From Lentisphaerota bacterium (GTDB lineage: Bacteria > Verrucomicrobiota > Kiritimatiellia > RFP12 > UBA3636): a stretch of DNA of 23,020 bases. Numbering within the stretch: the stretch's first letter is position 1; each line of letters begins with the position of its first letter. Shown here piece by piece: positions 1-6,642 of this stretch. The stretch spans positions 1 to 23,020 of the forward strand of contig JALHHX010000019.1 of the NCBI GenBank assembly GCA_022837245.1, in the 5' to 3' direction. A model generated the notes under the pieces. That model did no database searches. It worked only from the letters and a program-made list of their open reading frames with translations, and had not been told where the DNA came from. A program made the position numbers and the translations under genes.

Positions 1-115
1 CCACTTTTTCACTTTTCAGCCACCCCGTTTCAGCATGAAACCCGCTCCCAATGGGCAGATCGTTGAAAACCAAAAAAGAATTCTGGGGAAAGTCCACGAG
101 GAGATTGCACCCACC

Positions 116-493
116 TTAAAGTCCTCGTGCTTCGAGTTCACCCTCCTCCAACCCCAGATAATGGCCGATTTCATGCAACAGCGTTTTACGCACTTCCCTG
201 CGGAAGCCCGGCACATCGTGACGAGCGATATCCTTGATGTTTTCGACGAAAAGACGGATCGACGGGGGCATCGCGTCAACTGAAGCCAATTCCTCGGCGA
301 ATGTCGGGCCTGTGAAAAGTCCAAGCAATTCGTAATACTCATCTTCGTCAAGAACCTCCTCTTCCGACGGACGATCCTCAAGCGTAACGCTCACATTGCC
401 TAGTTTTCCGCGGACATCCGCTGGAAGCGCCTTTATCACGGCGGAAGCCACCTCGTCGGCGATTTCGCGCCATTTTTCATTTCCCTTGTTCAC
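116..493 (-). CDS. Small zincin-like metallopeptidase (minimal HExxH family)
   Basis: This 125-residue protein carries the zinc-protease motif HEIGHYLG at residues 107-114, very near its C-terminus, followed by an acidic stretch (LEEGELE). That layout is typical of the small 'metallopeptidase family protein' group (PF06262, zincin-like), which is usually 110-140 residues long and has no established substrate. The N-terminal half is acidic, and no signal peptide or membrane segment is seen, so it is probably cytoplasmic. The GTG start overlaps the stop of the upstream RluA-like gene by four bases (GTGA), which indicates translational coupling. Downstream, positions 1-115 hold no convincing gene. 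A GTG at the extreme edge (minus strand, about position 12) could begin another one, but this cannot be judged. The family call is reliable; the biological role is unknown. Confidence 0.82.
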   Translation of the reverse strand: MNKGNEKWREIADEVASAVIKALPADVRGKLGNVSVTLEDRPSEEEVLDEDEYYELLGLFTGPTFAEELASVDAMPPSIRLFVENIKDIARHDVPGFRREVRKTLLHEIGHYLGLEEGELEARGL

Positions 494-1410
494 ATCAGCT
501 CCGCAGTGAGTGGCGCATTGATTTCAATCGGCTTTCCCGTATCCGGATGCTCAAACCGCAAATAGCAGGAGCGAAGAGTGTAGCCAACATCGCCGGGAAG
601 TGCGTTGGTGCCTGGCAGCGGCAGCCCTTCAGGCCCGTAGAACGGATCTCCCAGCAGGGGCGCGCCGATTGACGCAAGATGGATGCGGATCTGGTTCGGT
701 CGCCCCGTCACTATTTCGACCTCCCACAGCATTCGACCGTCGCGGCGCGCCAACACGCGACAAATGCTGCATGACGGACGCCCGTTTGGCGACGCCGCAT
801 GGACGCCTCCCAGCCGTGCGTGGGGCACAAGACCTATGGGCTGGCGGACCTCGATCGTGCCGGACAACCCCGGCACGTCCGCCGTTATTGCACGGTAGAT
901 TTTGCGCAGCGTTTCGCCGCCATAGCTCGACGTCGTGCGGCGGAACTGTGCGCAGAGATGCCCCCTCGCGTGCTTAGTCCTAGCCAGCAGAATCAGCCCC
1001 GAAGTACCGCGTCCAAGCCGGTGTGCTGGAGCGGGAGGAAGGCCGTCCACTCCAAGATGGCCGTGCAACAAGTTTACCAGTGTGTTCTCCAGATAAACGC
1101 CATTCGGAAGCACGGGGAGCCCTGACGGTTTATCGACCGCGAGCACCGCTTCATCCTCATATAGAACCGGGATTTCAGTCGGAATCGGCGGCTCCTCCCA
1201 AGGCGGACGGTTCCATTCGAGCTCGTCGCCGGCGCAAAGGAGGTTCTCTGGCAAAAGGAGCGCTCCGCTGCGGAGAATCTCGCCTCGTTCCATACGCCGA
1301 CGCCACTCCGTCTCATCGGAATGGCGGTACCGGTCGACATAGAAAGAAATCGCCGTCAACCCCGCTTCTTCGGCGAAAATTTTATCCCTGTATGTCCATC
1401 CTGAGTTCAT
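490..1410 (-). CDS. RluA-family RNA pseudouridine synthase homologue with altered catalytic motif
   Basis: This 306-residue protein belongs to the RluA/RsuA pseudouridine synthase fold. An N-terminal part has S4-like features (RRMERGEILRSGALLLPEN). The catalytic domain begins at VLYEDEAVLAVDKPSGLPVLP and ends with the typical VEIVTGRPNQIRIHLASIG and GDPFYG blocks. The family normally modifies uridines in rRNA or tRNA through an aspartate in the motif HRLDRxTSG. Here residues 130-138 read HRLGRGTSG, so the aspartate is glycine (codon GGA at 1014-1012). I chose the ATG at 1410 because the family-like sequence begins just after it and the upstream extension to 1674 overlaps pyrH antisense. No Shine-Dalgarno is evident. 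The downstream metallopeptidase overlaps its stop. It may be an inactive or mechanistically different member; a similar Gly-containing motif exists, from memory, in some plant homologues. Confidence 0.8.
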   Translation of the reverse strand: MNSGWTYRDKIFAEEAGLTAISFYVDRYRHSDETEWRRRMERGEILRSGALLLPENLLCAGDELEWNRPPWEEPPIPTEIPVLYEDEAVLAVDKPSGLPVLPNGVYLENTLVNLLHGHLGVDGLPPAPAHRLGRGTSGLILLARTKHARGHLCAQFRRTTSSYGGETLRKIYRAITADVPGLSGTIEVRQPIGLVPHARLGGVHAASPNGRPSCSICRVLARRDGRMLWEVEIVTGRPNQIRIHLASIGAPLLGDPFYGPEGLPLPGTNALPGDVGYTLRSCYLRFEHPDTGKPIEINAPLTAELM

Positions 1411-1428
1411 ATCGATTGCCGGTGGTAG

Positions 1429-1457
1429 AAAGTATCCGAAATCCCTCCCACAAGCAA
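1429..1457 (-). promoter_or_regulatory. Candidate promoter for the RluA-like gene
   Basis: On the minus strand, TTGCTT (1457-1452) is followed after 17 bases by TACTTT (1434-1429), which would place the start of transcription about 12 bases before the ATG at 1410. It lies back to back with the candidate pyrH promoter. The match to a sigma-70 consensus is moderate only. Confidence 0.3.
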
Positions 1458-1477
1458 GTTTTATTCGAAAATACAGC

Positions 1478-1506
1478 TTTACAAAATGTCTTTTTTCTGA
1501 TTGAAT
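1478..1506 (+). promoter_or_regulatory. Candidate promoter for pyrH
   Basis: TTTACA (1478-1483) and TTGAAT (1501-1506) are separated by 17 bases, and a TG one base upstream of the -10 element (TGATTGAAT) makes it an extended -10. Transcription would begin near 1513, giving a leader of about 50 bases that contains a hairpin and a tiny open frame. Confidence 0.35.
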
Positions 1507-1520
1507 ACGTGCAAATTTGA

Positions 1521-1562
1521 ATGGGAAGTTTTCCCATGAACACGCAAACCGCGAGAGGGTGA
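1521..1562 (+). promoter_or_regulatory. Possible pyrH leader: hairpin plus 13-codon mini-ORF
   Basis: An inverted repeat, ATGGGAA-GTT-TTCCCAT (1521-1537), starts a short open frame encoding MGSFPMNTQTARG with stop TGA at 1560-1562. A second in-frame ATG at 1536 sits in the 3' arm of the hairpin. The stop lies three bases before the TTG start of pyrH and overlaps its Shine-Dalgarno-like GAGAGGG (1552-1559). The arrangement would permit translational coupling or attenuation, but it may equally be chance. Confidence 0.25.
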
Positions 1563-1565
1563 CTT

Positions 1566-2234
1566 TTGAGCTTGAAATACCGTAGAATCCTGTTGAAACT
1601 GAGCGGAGAAGTTTTGTTGAACCGCGAAACCGCACAATGCATCGACCCCAGTGTGATCGCGCAGATGTCGACAAAGATAAAAAATCTGCGTGAAATGGGT
1701 GCCGACGTGGCGGTGGTGCTTGGTGGAGGCAACATCTTCAGGGGCGCTCTCGGCGAGAAGCTGGGAGACGCCATCGCGTTGCAAAACTCACTCGAAGGGC
1801 TCGGCGTGCAGACGCGCGTCCAGACCGCCATAGGCATGCAGGAAGTGGCCGAGCCGTTCATTTTCCGCAAGGCCATGCGCCACCTGGAAAAAGGCCGCGT
1901 TGTAATATTCGCCGCTGGCACCGGCAACCCGTATTTCAGCACCGACACGGCTGCCGCCCTGCGGGCCAGCGAAATCGGAGCCGATGTGCTTGTAAAGGCA
2001 ACGAAGGTGGACGGGATCTACACGGCGGACCCCGTAAAACACCCCGAGGCAACGCGTTTTTCCACTTTGACATACAAAGAGGCGCTTTCGAAGTCCATAC
2101 GCGTGATGGACTCCGCCGCTTTTGCACTGTGCATGGAGAACAACATCCCCATACTGGTGCTGGACTTCTTCCAGGAAGGAAGCCTGGAAAAAGCCGTCGC
2201 CGGCGAGAAAGTCGGAACGTTAGTGATGGCTTGA
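1566..2234 (+). CDS. pyrH: UMP kinase, with an apparent internal deletion
   Basis: This is UMP kinase of the amino-acid-kinase fold, which phosphorylates UMP to UDP in the cytoplasm. Recognisable blocks are RRILLKLSGE (residues 6-15), VVLGGGNIFRG (about 50-60), VVIFAAGTGNPYFSTDTAAALRASEI, VLVKATKVDGIYTADP and the C-terminal VMDSAAFALCMEN. At 222 residues it is shorter than the usual 235-245. The shortfall maps to one place: after FRGALGEKLG the sequence jumps to DAIALQNSLE, skipping the segment that normally contains the conserved D-x-MGMLAT helix (around Asp77 of the E. coli enzyme). The start is TTG with GAGAGGG upstream; the alternative TTG at 1572 would remove two residues. It is followed by frr, the usual neighbour in many bacteria. 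Identity is certain; full activity is not. Confidence 0.95.
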   Translation: MSLKYRRILLKLSGEVLLNRETAQCIDPSVIAQMSTKIKNLREMGADVAVVLGGGNIFRGALGEKLGDAIALQNSLEGLGVQTRVQTAIGMQEVAEPFIFRKAMRHLEKGRVVIFAAGTGNPYFSTDTAAALRASEIGADVLVKATKVDGIYTADPVKHPEATRFSTLTYKEALSKSIRVMDSAAFALCMENNIPILVLDFFQEGSLEKAVAGEKVGTLVMA

Positions 2235-2311
2235 CAAACGGCCTGGAAAACCCGAAACTATGCCTCTTTGGAACTCCCAGCTTAGACAACCATTAAAAAT
2301 CGAGCAACACC

Positions 2312-2869
2312 ATGACTGATACTTTACTTAAAGAAACACAGGAAAAGATGGACGGCGCTATTCGGGCGCTCGAAACGCAGCTTTCGGGGATTCGCACTGG
2401 AAAGGCCTCGCCGGCGCTAGTCGAGAACATCCAAGTGACATATTACGGCGCTCCGACGCGCATCCGCGACCTCGCCAACATATCCACGCCGGAGGCTCGT
2501 CTGCTGGTGATCTCGCCTTATGACCCGACGGTCCTTGGCGAAATCGAGCGTGCCATCCTCGGGGCGAATATCGGCGTCACGCCCGTCAGCGACGGCCGCG
2601 TCGTGCGCGTCCCGATCCCCGAGCTCAGCGAGGAACGCCGCAAGGAAATGACCAAGGTCGCAAGCAGAATGGCGGAGGACGCCAAGATTTCCGCGCGAAA
2701 TGTGCGCCGCGACGCCAACGAGGCATGCAAAGCCCTGCAGAAGGATTCAACCATTTCAGAGGACGAACAGCATCAGATGCTGGATCGCATCCAGAAAATC
2801 ACCGACAAGACAATCGAAAAAATCGACGCCGCATTGAAAGCCAAAGAGGCGGAGGTTTTGGCAGTCTAA
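2312..2869 (+). CDS. frr: Ribosome recycling factor
   Basis: This 185-residue protein matches ribosome recycling factor over its full standard length. With EF-G it splits the post-termination ribosome so that the subunits can be reused. Characteristic blocks are the N-terminal LSGIRTGKASPALVENIQV, the YYGAPTRIRDLANISTPEAR region, ISPYDPTVLGEIERAI, and IPELSEERRKEMTKVAS leading into the long C-terminal helix rich in charged residues. The ATG at 2312 agrees with the family start; no strong Shine-Dalgarno is seen. It lies 77 bases after pyrH on the same strand, the common pyrH-frr pairing, and is probably co-transcribed. Nothing in the sequence looks damaged. Confidence 0.97.
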   Translation: MTDTLLKETQEKMDGAIRALETQLSGIRTGKASPALVENIQVTYYGAPTRIRDLANISTPEARLLVISPYDPTVLGEIERAILGANIGVTPVSDGRVVRVPIPELSEERRKEMTKVASRMAEDAKISARNVRRDANEACKALQKDSTISEDEQHQMLDRIQKITDKTIEKIDAALKAKEAEVLAV

Positions 2870-2895
2870 CAATTGAGCACCACACGCCACGCACG

Positions 2896-2931
2896 GGCAA
2901 TAAACGGAAGAACGGCAATAAAGGGAAGAAC
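2896..2931 (+). repeat. Tandem 18-base repeat before the Pro-rich protein gene
   Basis: Two adjacent 18-base units beginning GGCAATAAA and ending GGAAGAAC occupy 2896-2913 and 2914-2931 and differ at one base. They are purine-rich and abut the ribosome-binding site GGAGAG (2932-2937) of the next gene, so each unit offers a partial Shine-Dalgarno-like GGAAG. Confidence 0.8.
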
Positions 2932-2942
2932 GGAGAGATATT

Positions 2943-3908
2943 ATGGCAGACGAAAACAAACCACGGCCTCCATCGGAAGACAACAAACCACAGCGTCCAA
3001 TAGGGATCAAGCCGATAACGATTAAACCGAAGGCGCCGTCCTCGGCGGAGCCCTTGGCTTTGGCGTCGGAGGAACCTGCTTTGAGGAGACCTGGAGAAAC
3101 GCCCGACAAGACGGCGAAGATCGAATCGCCAACCATACACCCGGAAACCCCCGCCGGAAAGCCATTGGAGTCCGAGCCAACAACGACCACGATCCGCCTG
3201 AAGCCCGTCACGCCAACGCAGCCGCCTCTCTCGCAGTCGGCAAAACCGCCCCAGGCACCTGCTGCCGGCGCACCGCTCAAGCCGTTGCAGCCCACAAGCA
3301 TACAACCGACAAGCATCAAACCCTCGTCGTCGCAGACGTCGGAATCCGCGGCCAAGTCCAAGACTTCCAGGATTTCGCTCGACGCTGCGTTCGCGGAAAC
3401 CCCGTTGCGCCCGAAAAGCCCGTCGGGAGCCACAGGGCACGTGCCGGTCGGCAAAATAACCGGCAATCTCAGCGCCGCCGCCGATGAAGCGGAGATGACC
3501 CGCCGACGCACGCTGCGCCTCGGCGCGCAGCCCGACAAGAGCAAGACCGCCGTCATCAACCTGCCAAATGAACCGGAGCTCGCTGAAGCGCCAACCATAA
3601 GAAAAAGGAAAACCCTCGTCCTTAAAAAGGACAAGGCCGAAGCCGGCGCAACCATTGCCGCAGGCGCTGCCCCGCAGGAATCGTCGGCGGGCGACGAGAA
3701 TATCTCCGCGTTCTCGGCATTCCAGAACGCGGCGCCGGTCGAGAAGACGAACCCCGTATTCCCAATTCTCGCAATTGCCGCCTGCCTGGTGATCGTTGCG
3801 CTTATACTGATGTACATGGCGCAGGCTTGCGGGCCTGACCGCTCGCTGACAGCCTTCTCCTCCTTCACAGGCGGCCCCAACATAGGATGGCCCGGCAAGA
3901 TCATGTAG
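2943..3908 (+). CDS. Pro/Lys/Thr-rich protein with single C-terminal transmembrane anchor, function unknown
   Basis: This 321-residue protein has no recognisable enzyme domain. About 270 residues are low-complexity and rich in Pro, Lys, Thr, Ser and Ala, with loosely recurring short motifs such as GIKPITIKP, TIRLKPV, TSIQPTSIKP and TIRKRKTLVLKK. A single hydrophobic segment (FPILAIAACLVIVALILMYM) follows near residues 277-296, then a short C-terminal tail. There is no signal peptide, so the likely topology is a tail-anchored protein with a disordered cytoplasmic part. The ATG is supported by GGAGAG six bases upstream. The codon pattern and the ribosome-binding site favour it over the long antisense frame. 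It lies 73 bases after frr and is followed by a terminator, so it is probably the last gene of the pyrH-frr unit. I recall comparable proteins in PVC bacteria, but I cannot assign a function. Confidence 0.75.
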   Translation: MADENKPRPPSEDNKPQRPIGIKPITIKPKAPSSAEPLALASEEPALRRPGETPDKTAKIESPTIHPETPAGKPLESEPTTTTIRLKPVTPTQPPLSQSAKPPQAPAAGAPLKPLQPTSIQPTSIKPSSSQTSESAAKSKTSRISLDAAFAETPLRPKSPSGATGHVPVGKITGNLSAAADEAEMTRRRTLRLGAQPDKSKTAVINLPNEPELAEAPTIRKRKTLVLKKDKAEAGATIAAGAAPQESSAGDENISAFSAFQNAAPVEKTNPVFPILAIAACLVIVALILMYMAQACGPDRSLTAFSSFTGGPNIGWPGKIM

Positions 3909-3961
3909 GACACAGAAAACGGCGGTCGCCGGGCAGACCGCGCCGCCGAAGAACCGCCAAG

Positions 3962-3996
3962 GGCGGGCGTCCGCCTAATGGACGCCCGCCTTTTAA
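3962..3996 (+). terminator. Rho-independent terminator after the Pro-rich protein gene
   Basis: A perfect 11-base-pair stem, GGCGGGCGTCC (3962-3972) with GGACGCCCGCC (3980-3990), has a 7-base loop and is followed by TTTTAATT. It separates the pyrH-frr unit from thyX. Confidence 0.9.
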
Positions 3997-4020
3997 TTAA
4001 ACCAAAGGAAAACACCCATA

Positions 4021-4944
4021 ATGTCTTTAAAAGAAGAAAACGCCGCCCCTCTTGAGAGGGCCTCGGTGCCGGAACTGGACGCAATCCTCGGGAAGCAGTT
4101 CAAGGTGCTGGACGACGGGTTCGTACGCGCCGTAGATTACATGGGCTCTGACCTCTCCATTGTGCAGGCCGCCCGCGTCTCTTACGGCGACGGGACCAAA
4201 AAAGGGACGGACGACAAACACCTGATCCGCTACCTCATGCGCCACCGCCACACCACCCCGTTCGAAATGTGTGAAATCAAATTCCATGTGCGCGTTCCAA
4301 TGGATATATGGCGGCAATGGGTCCGCCACCGCACCGCCAACATTAACGAATATTCCACACGCTACTCCATCGCCATAGACTCGGCGCGCTCGACCGATGC
4401 CGATGAATGGCGCGCCCAATCATCCACCAACCGCCAGGGAAGCGGAGCCGCCCTCGACGCAACCCTCGGGGCGGAACTCACCGCGCAGGAAAAAGCGCTG
4501 CACGAGAAATGCCGCGAGGTGTACCAGCACAGACTGGACGCGGGCGTCGCGCGCGAGCAGGCACGCAAGGACCTCCCCCTGGCCACTTACACCGAGGCCT
4601 ACTGGAAGTGCGACTTGCACAACCTGTTCCACTTCCTGTCGCTGCGTATGGAAGCCGCGGCGCAGTATGAGATTCGCGAATATGCATGCACCATAGGCAA
4701 CGAAATCATCGCCAAATGGGTTCCGATCGCATGGGGCGCGTTCACCGACTACCGCCTCGAGTCGCAAAACCTTTCGCGTGTCGAAACCGCCCTCCTCGGC
4801 CTTATCGCGCGCGGCGAAGCCGGGACAGCGATGAAACTCGCCGTCGAAAACGGGCTGATGCCAAAAGGCCAGCCAGGCCGCGAACTACGGGAGTTCGAGG
4901 AAAAACTCACAGCGTTCGGACTCGCATCCCCTTGGACTAAATGA
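4021..4944 (+). CDS. thyX: FAD-dependent thymidylate synthase
   Basis: ThyX makes dTMP from dUMP using methylene-tetrahydrofolate, FAD and NADPH, and replaces ThyA in organisms that lack it. The ThyX signature appears as RHRTANINEYSTRYS (about residues 102-116; consensus RHRxxSxNExSxR, with Asn at the Ser position, a variant I believe is tolerated). It is preceded by the conserved LMRHRHTTPFEMCEIKFHVR, and the C-terminal half contains NLFHFLSLRMEAAAQYEIREYA. At 307 residues it matches the longer ThyX type. The ATG at 4021 has AAGGAA about ten bases upstream and follows a terminator, so it opens a new transcription unit. Its TGA stop overlaps the ATG of the next gene by four bases. No thyA is visible in the window. 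Confidence 0.95.
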   Translation: MSLKEENAAPLERASVPELDAILGKQFKVLDDGFVRAVDYMGSDLSIVQAARVSYGDGTKKGTDDKHLIRYLMRHRHTTPFEMCEIKFHVRVPMDIWRQWVRHRTANINEYSTRYSIAIDSARSTDADEWRAQSSTNRQGSGAALDATLGAELTAQEKALHEKCREVYQHRLDAGVAREQARKDLPLATYTEAYWKCDLHNLFHFLSLRMEAAAQYEIREYACTIGNEIIAKWVPIAWGAFTDYRLESQNLSRVETALLGLIARGEAGTAMKLAVENGLMPKGQPGRELREFEEKLTAFGLASPWTK

Positions 4945-5663
4945 CACAAAGGAAACGCCACCCGGCGCCGGCCATCATGCTGATCGCGGCAGCGCTCGTT
5001 TACCCCGCCCTTTCCGGGTGCTCAAACGATTCCCCGGCCGCAACGGAGTCATCCGCCATAAACGAACAAACACGGACGCCCGCGCCTGCGGCCGCGCCCA
5101 CATCCGACGATAAATCCACCATGGAAAAAGACGCCGCATTTGAGTTCTCGACCGCTCGCGAAATGGGCCTCCCCGAAGAGGGTTTTCTCATGATAGCCGA
5201 CACGTACACGCAAAAAGCGATTATTGTCGGCTCCAAAGGGATCCTGCGCGAGTATCCAATGTCGTCGTCGAAGTTCGGCAACGGATTCCAGGCTGATTCG
5301 AACAAGACCCCGCTCGGCTGGCACAAGGTCAAAGAGCGCTTGGGAGACAATGCCGCCCCGGGAACACATTTCGTATCCCGGAGTCCCACTGGGAAGGTGC
5401 TGCAGCCGCAAGAATGGAGGAACGAAATCGACGGAGACTACGTCCTCTCCCGTATACTGTGGCTAACCGGCCTAGAGCCGGGGGTCAATGCCGGCGACAA
5501 CAAAATCGACTCGCACTCGCGCCACATCTACATCCACGGCACAAATCAGGAACAGCTACTCGGCAAACCCGCCTCGCATGGCTGCCTCCGGCTATCGAAC
5601 CGGGACGTGATCGAACTCTTCGACATGGTAAAGGGAGCGGAACTCTACTGCAGGATAATATAG
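4941..5663 (+). CDS. L,D-transpeptidase (YkuD domain) lipoprotein
   Basis: This 240-residue protein begins with a lipoprotein signal: a basic N-terminus, a hydrophobic core (IMLIAAALVYPA) and the lipobox LSGC with Cys at about residue 28. A linker rich in Ala, Pro and Thr follows, then a YkuD domain. The catalytic motif is visible as IHGTNQEQLLGKPASHGCLR, with the active-site Cys inside SHGCLR. YkuD enzymes form 3-3 peptidoglycan cross-links or attach proteins to peptidoglycan in the periplasm. The single catalytic domain with no obvious peptidoglycan-binding repeat resembles ErfK/YbiS-like stand-alone enzymes. The start codon overlaps the thyX stop (ATGA), implying coupling. Which of the transpeptidase reactions it performs cannot be told from the sequence. 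Confidence 0.92.
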   Translation: MTQRKRHPAPAIMLIAAALVYPALSGCSNDSPAATESSAINEQTRTPAPAAAPTSDDKSTMEKDAAFEFSTAREMGLPEEGFLMIADTYTQKAIIVGSKGILREYPMSSSKFGNGFQADSNKTPLGWHKVKERLGDNAAPGTHFVSRSPTGKVLQPQEWRNEIDGDYVLSRILWLTGLEPGVNAGDNKIDSHSRHIYIHGTNQEQLLGKPASHGCLRLSNRDVIELFDMVKGAELYCRII

Positions 5664-5685
5664 AGGAACGGAACAGCAACGAAAC

Positions 5686-6489
5686 ATGTCGACAAGCGCC
5701 ATCGAGATCCCCGAAAAAATCCCCTTCACTCTCCGCCAAAGCAAGCGCGCCAAGCGCATGAGGATAGTTGTAAAGGAGTCGGGTCTCGAGGTGACACTAC
5801 CCGTAGGCCGCAAGCGCTCCGAGGCGGAGAAGTTCGTCGAGGCGAACCGCGAATGGGCCATCAAGAACCTAATCAAAGTATGTGGCAGAGTCCCCACGCT
5901 GCCACACGGCGCATATTCCGGCCTGCCGTTGTTCGCGGACGCCTGCACACCCCCGCCCATAAGAAGGATCACGCTTGCCGCCATCGATAAAACAGTGGCG
6001 GTGCACTATTCTAAAGCGAAAGTGCTGGCCGGATACATCCAGATAGTTGCGCCATCGCCGCAATCACACTCGCGCTCCATCGCCATATATTGCGCCGATC
6101 CCTCCGATCCGCCCCGAGAGGCTGTCGAGGACGCTCTCCGCGAATGGATCCGCATGGAGGCGAAGGCATTTTTGCCCGGCTACATCAACCGCGCCGCCGA
6201 CAAAATCGGGGTGCGCCGCCCAAGCCTGATCCGAATAGGCTTCCAACGCACCCTCTGGGGAAGCCGCTCCAACAGCGGCACGATATCCCTCAGCGCGCAT
6301 CTCATGTTCCTGCCTCCGCACTTGCTGCGGCACGTGGCAATCCATGAACTCTGCCACACTTTGCACATGAACCACGGAAGACGTTTCCACCTTCTGCTGG
6401 AAAAACTAGATCCTAAAACCGAATTGAATTCCGAAGAGTTGAAGGATGCCCGAAAATACGTGCCGGAGTGGTTGAGACGCGACATGTGA
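5686..6489 (+). CDS. YgjP-like (DUF45) zinc metallopeptidase-fold protein
   Basis: This 267-residue protein contains HELCHTLHMNHGRRFH starting at residue 220, the zinc motif HExxH plus a downstream His typical of the YgjP/DUF45 family (PF01863, SprT-like zincin fold). The conserved block before it, GSRSNSGTISLSAHLMFLPP, is also diagnostic. The N-terminal part (IPFTLRQSKRAKRMRIVVKE and LEVTLPVGRKR) matches the family's usual start. The family is widespread, and its substrates are mostly undefined. The ATG at 5686 is preceded by GGAAC repeats and lies 22 bases after the L,D-transpeptidase gene, so it is likely in the thyX operon. An internal stretch around residues 75-110 is less conserved-looking. 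No signal peptide is present. Confidence 0.88.
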   Translation: MSTSAIEIPEKIPFTLRQSKRAKRMRIVVKESGLEVTLPVGRKRSEAEKFVEANREWAIKNLIKVCGRVPTLPHGAYSGLPLFADACTPPPIRRITLAAIDKTVAVHYSKAKVLAGYIQIVAPSPQSHSRSIAIYCADPSDPPREAVEDALREWIRMEAKAFLPGYINRAADKIGVRRPSLIRIGFQRTLWGSRSNSGTISLSAHLMFLPPHLLRHVAIHELCHTLHMNHGRRFHLLLEKLDPKTELNSEELKDARKYVPEWLRRDM

Positions 6490-6499
6490 GATGCCGGAA

Positions 6500-6576
6500 T
6501 GGTGGGCGAGGCAGGACTCGAACCCGCGACAGTCTGGGTGTAAACCAGATACTCTAACCAGCTGAGTTACTCGCCC
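6500..6576 (-). tRNA. tRNA-Val (anticodon UAC)
   Basis: Read on the minus strand, the 77-base gene folds into a complete cloverleaf. The acceptor stem GGGCGAG pairs with CTCGCCC, the D stem is ACTC/GAGT, and the anticodon stem TCTGG/CCAGA encloses the loop TTTACAC, giving anticodon UAC. The T arm is GCGGG-TTCGAGT-CCTGC, and the sequence ends in A plus an encoded CCA. It is convergent with the YgjP-like gene and diverges from the sugar transporter operon. Confidence 0.97.
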
Positions 6577-6578
6577 AT

Positions 6579-6607
6579 TTGGCAAAACAAAGGCGCTATA
6601 GTACAAT
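6579..6607 (+). promoter_or_regulatory. Candidate promoter for the sugar ABC transporter operon
   Basis: TTGGCA (6579-6584) and TACAAT (6602-6607) are spaced by 17 bases, a good sigma-70 match. Transcription would begin near 6614, about 29 bases before the GTG at 6643. No operator or riboswitch is evident in the short leader. Confidence 0.5.
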
Positions 6608-6626
6608 ACAGACGATATTTAATCAA
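6598..6626 (-). promoter_or_regulatory. Candidate promoter for tRNA-Val
   Basis: On the minus strand, TTGATT (6626-6621) and TACTAT (6603-6598) are spaced by 17 bases. Transcription would begin around 6591, about 15 bases before the mature tRNA. The -10 element overlaps that of the opposite-strand promoter. Confidence 0.5.
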
Positions 6627-6642
6627 ACAAAAAGCTTTAACA

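Noticed and set aside
1..115. A further gene at the left edge (minus-strand GTG near position 12)
   Set aside because: Only four codons are visible, so it cannot be supported; the small hairpin at 27-41 lacks a T tract.
1411..1674. Upstream extension of the RluA-like protein to 394 residues
   Set aside because: The extra 88 residues are not family-like, overlap pyrH and its leader antisense, and lie upstream of a candidate promoter for the gene.
2896..2931. Tandem 18-base repeat as an origin iteron or attachment site
   Set aside because: There are only two copies, placed exactly at a ribosome-binding site, with no integrase or replication gene nearby.
2756..4084. Long minus-strand open frame of 442 codons antisense to frr and the Pro-rich protein gene
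   Set aside because: Composition is that of a shadow frame (Ser/Gly/Cys/Arg-rich, no domain), it covers a well-supported gene and a terminator, and no ribosome-binding site is seen.
6608..6642. Riboswitch or operator in the sugar operon leader
   Set aside because: The leader is about 30 bases, too short for a known riboswitch, and no inverted repeat is seen.
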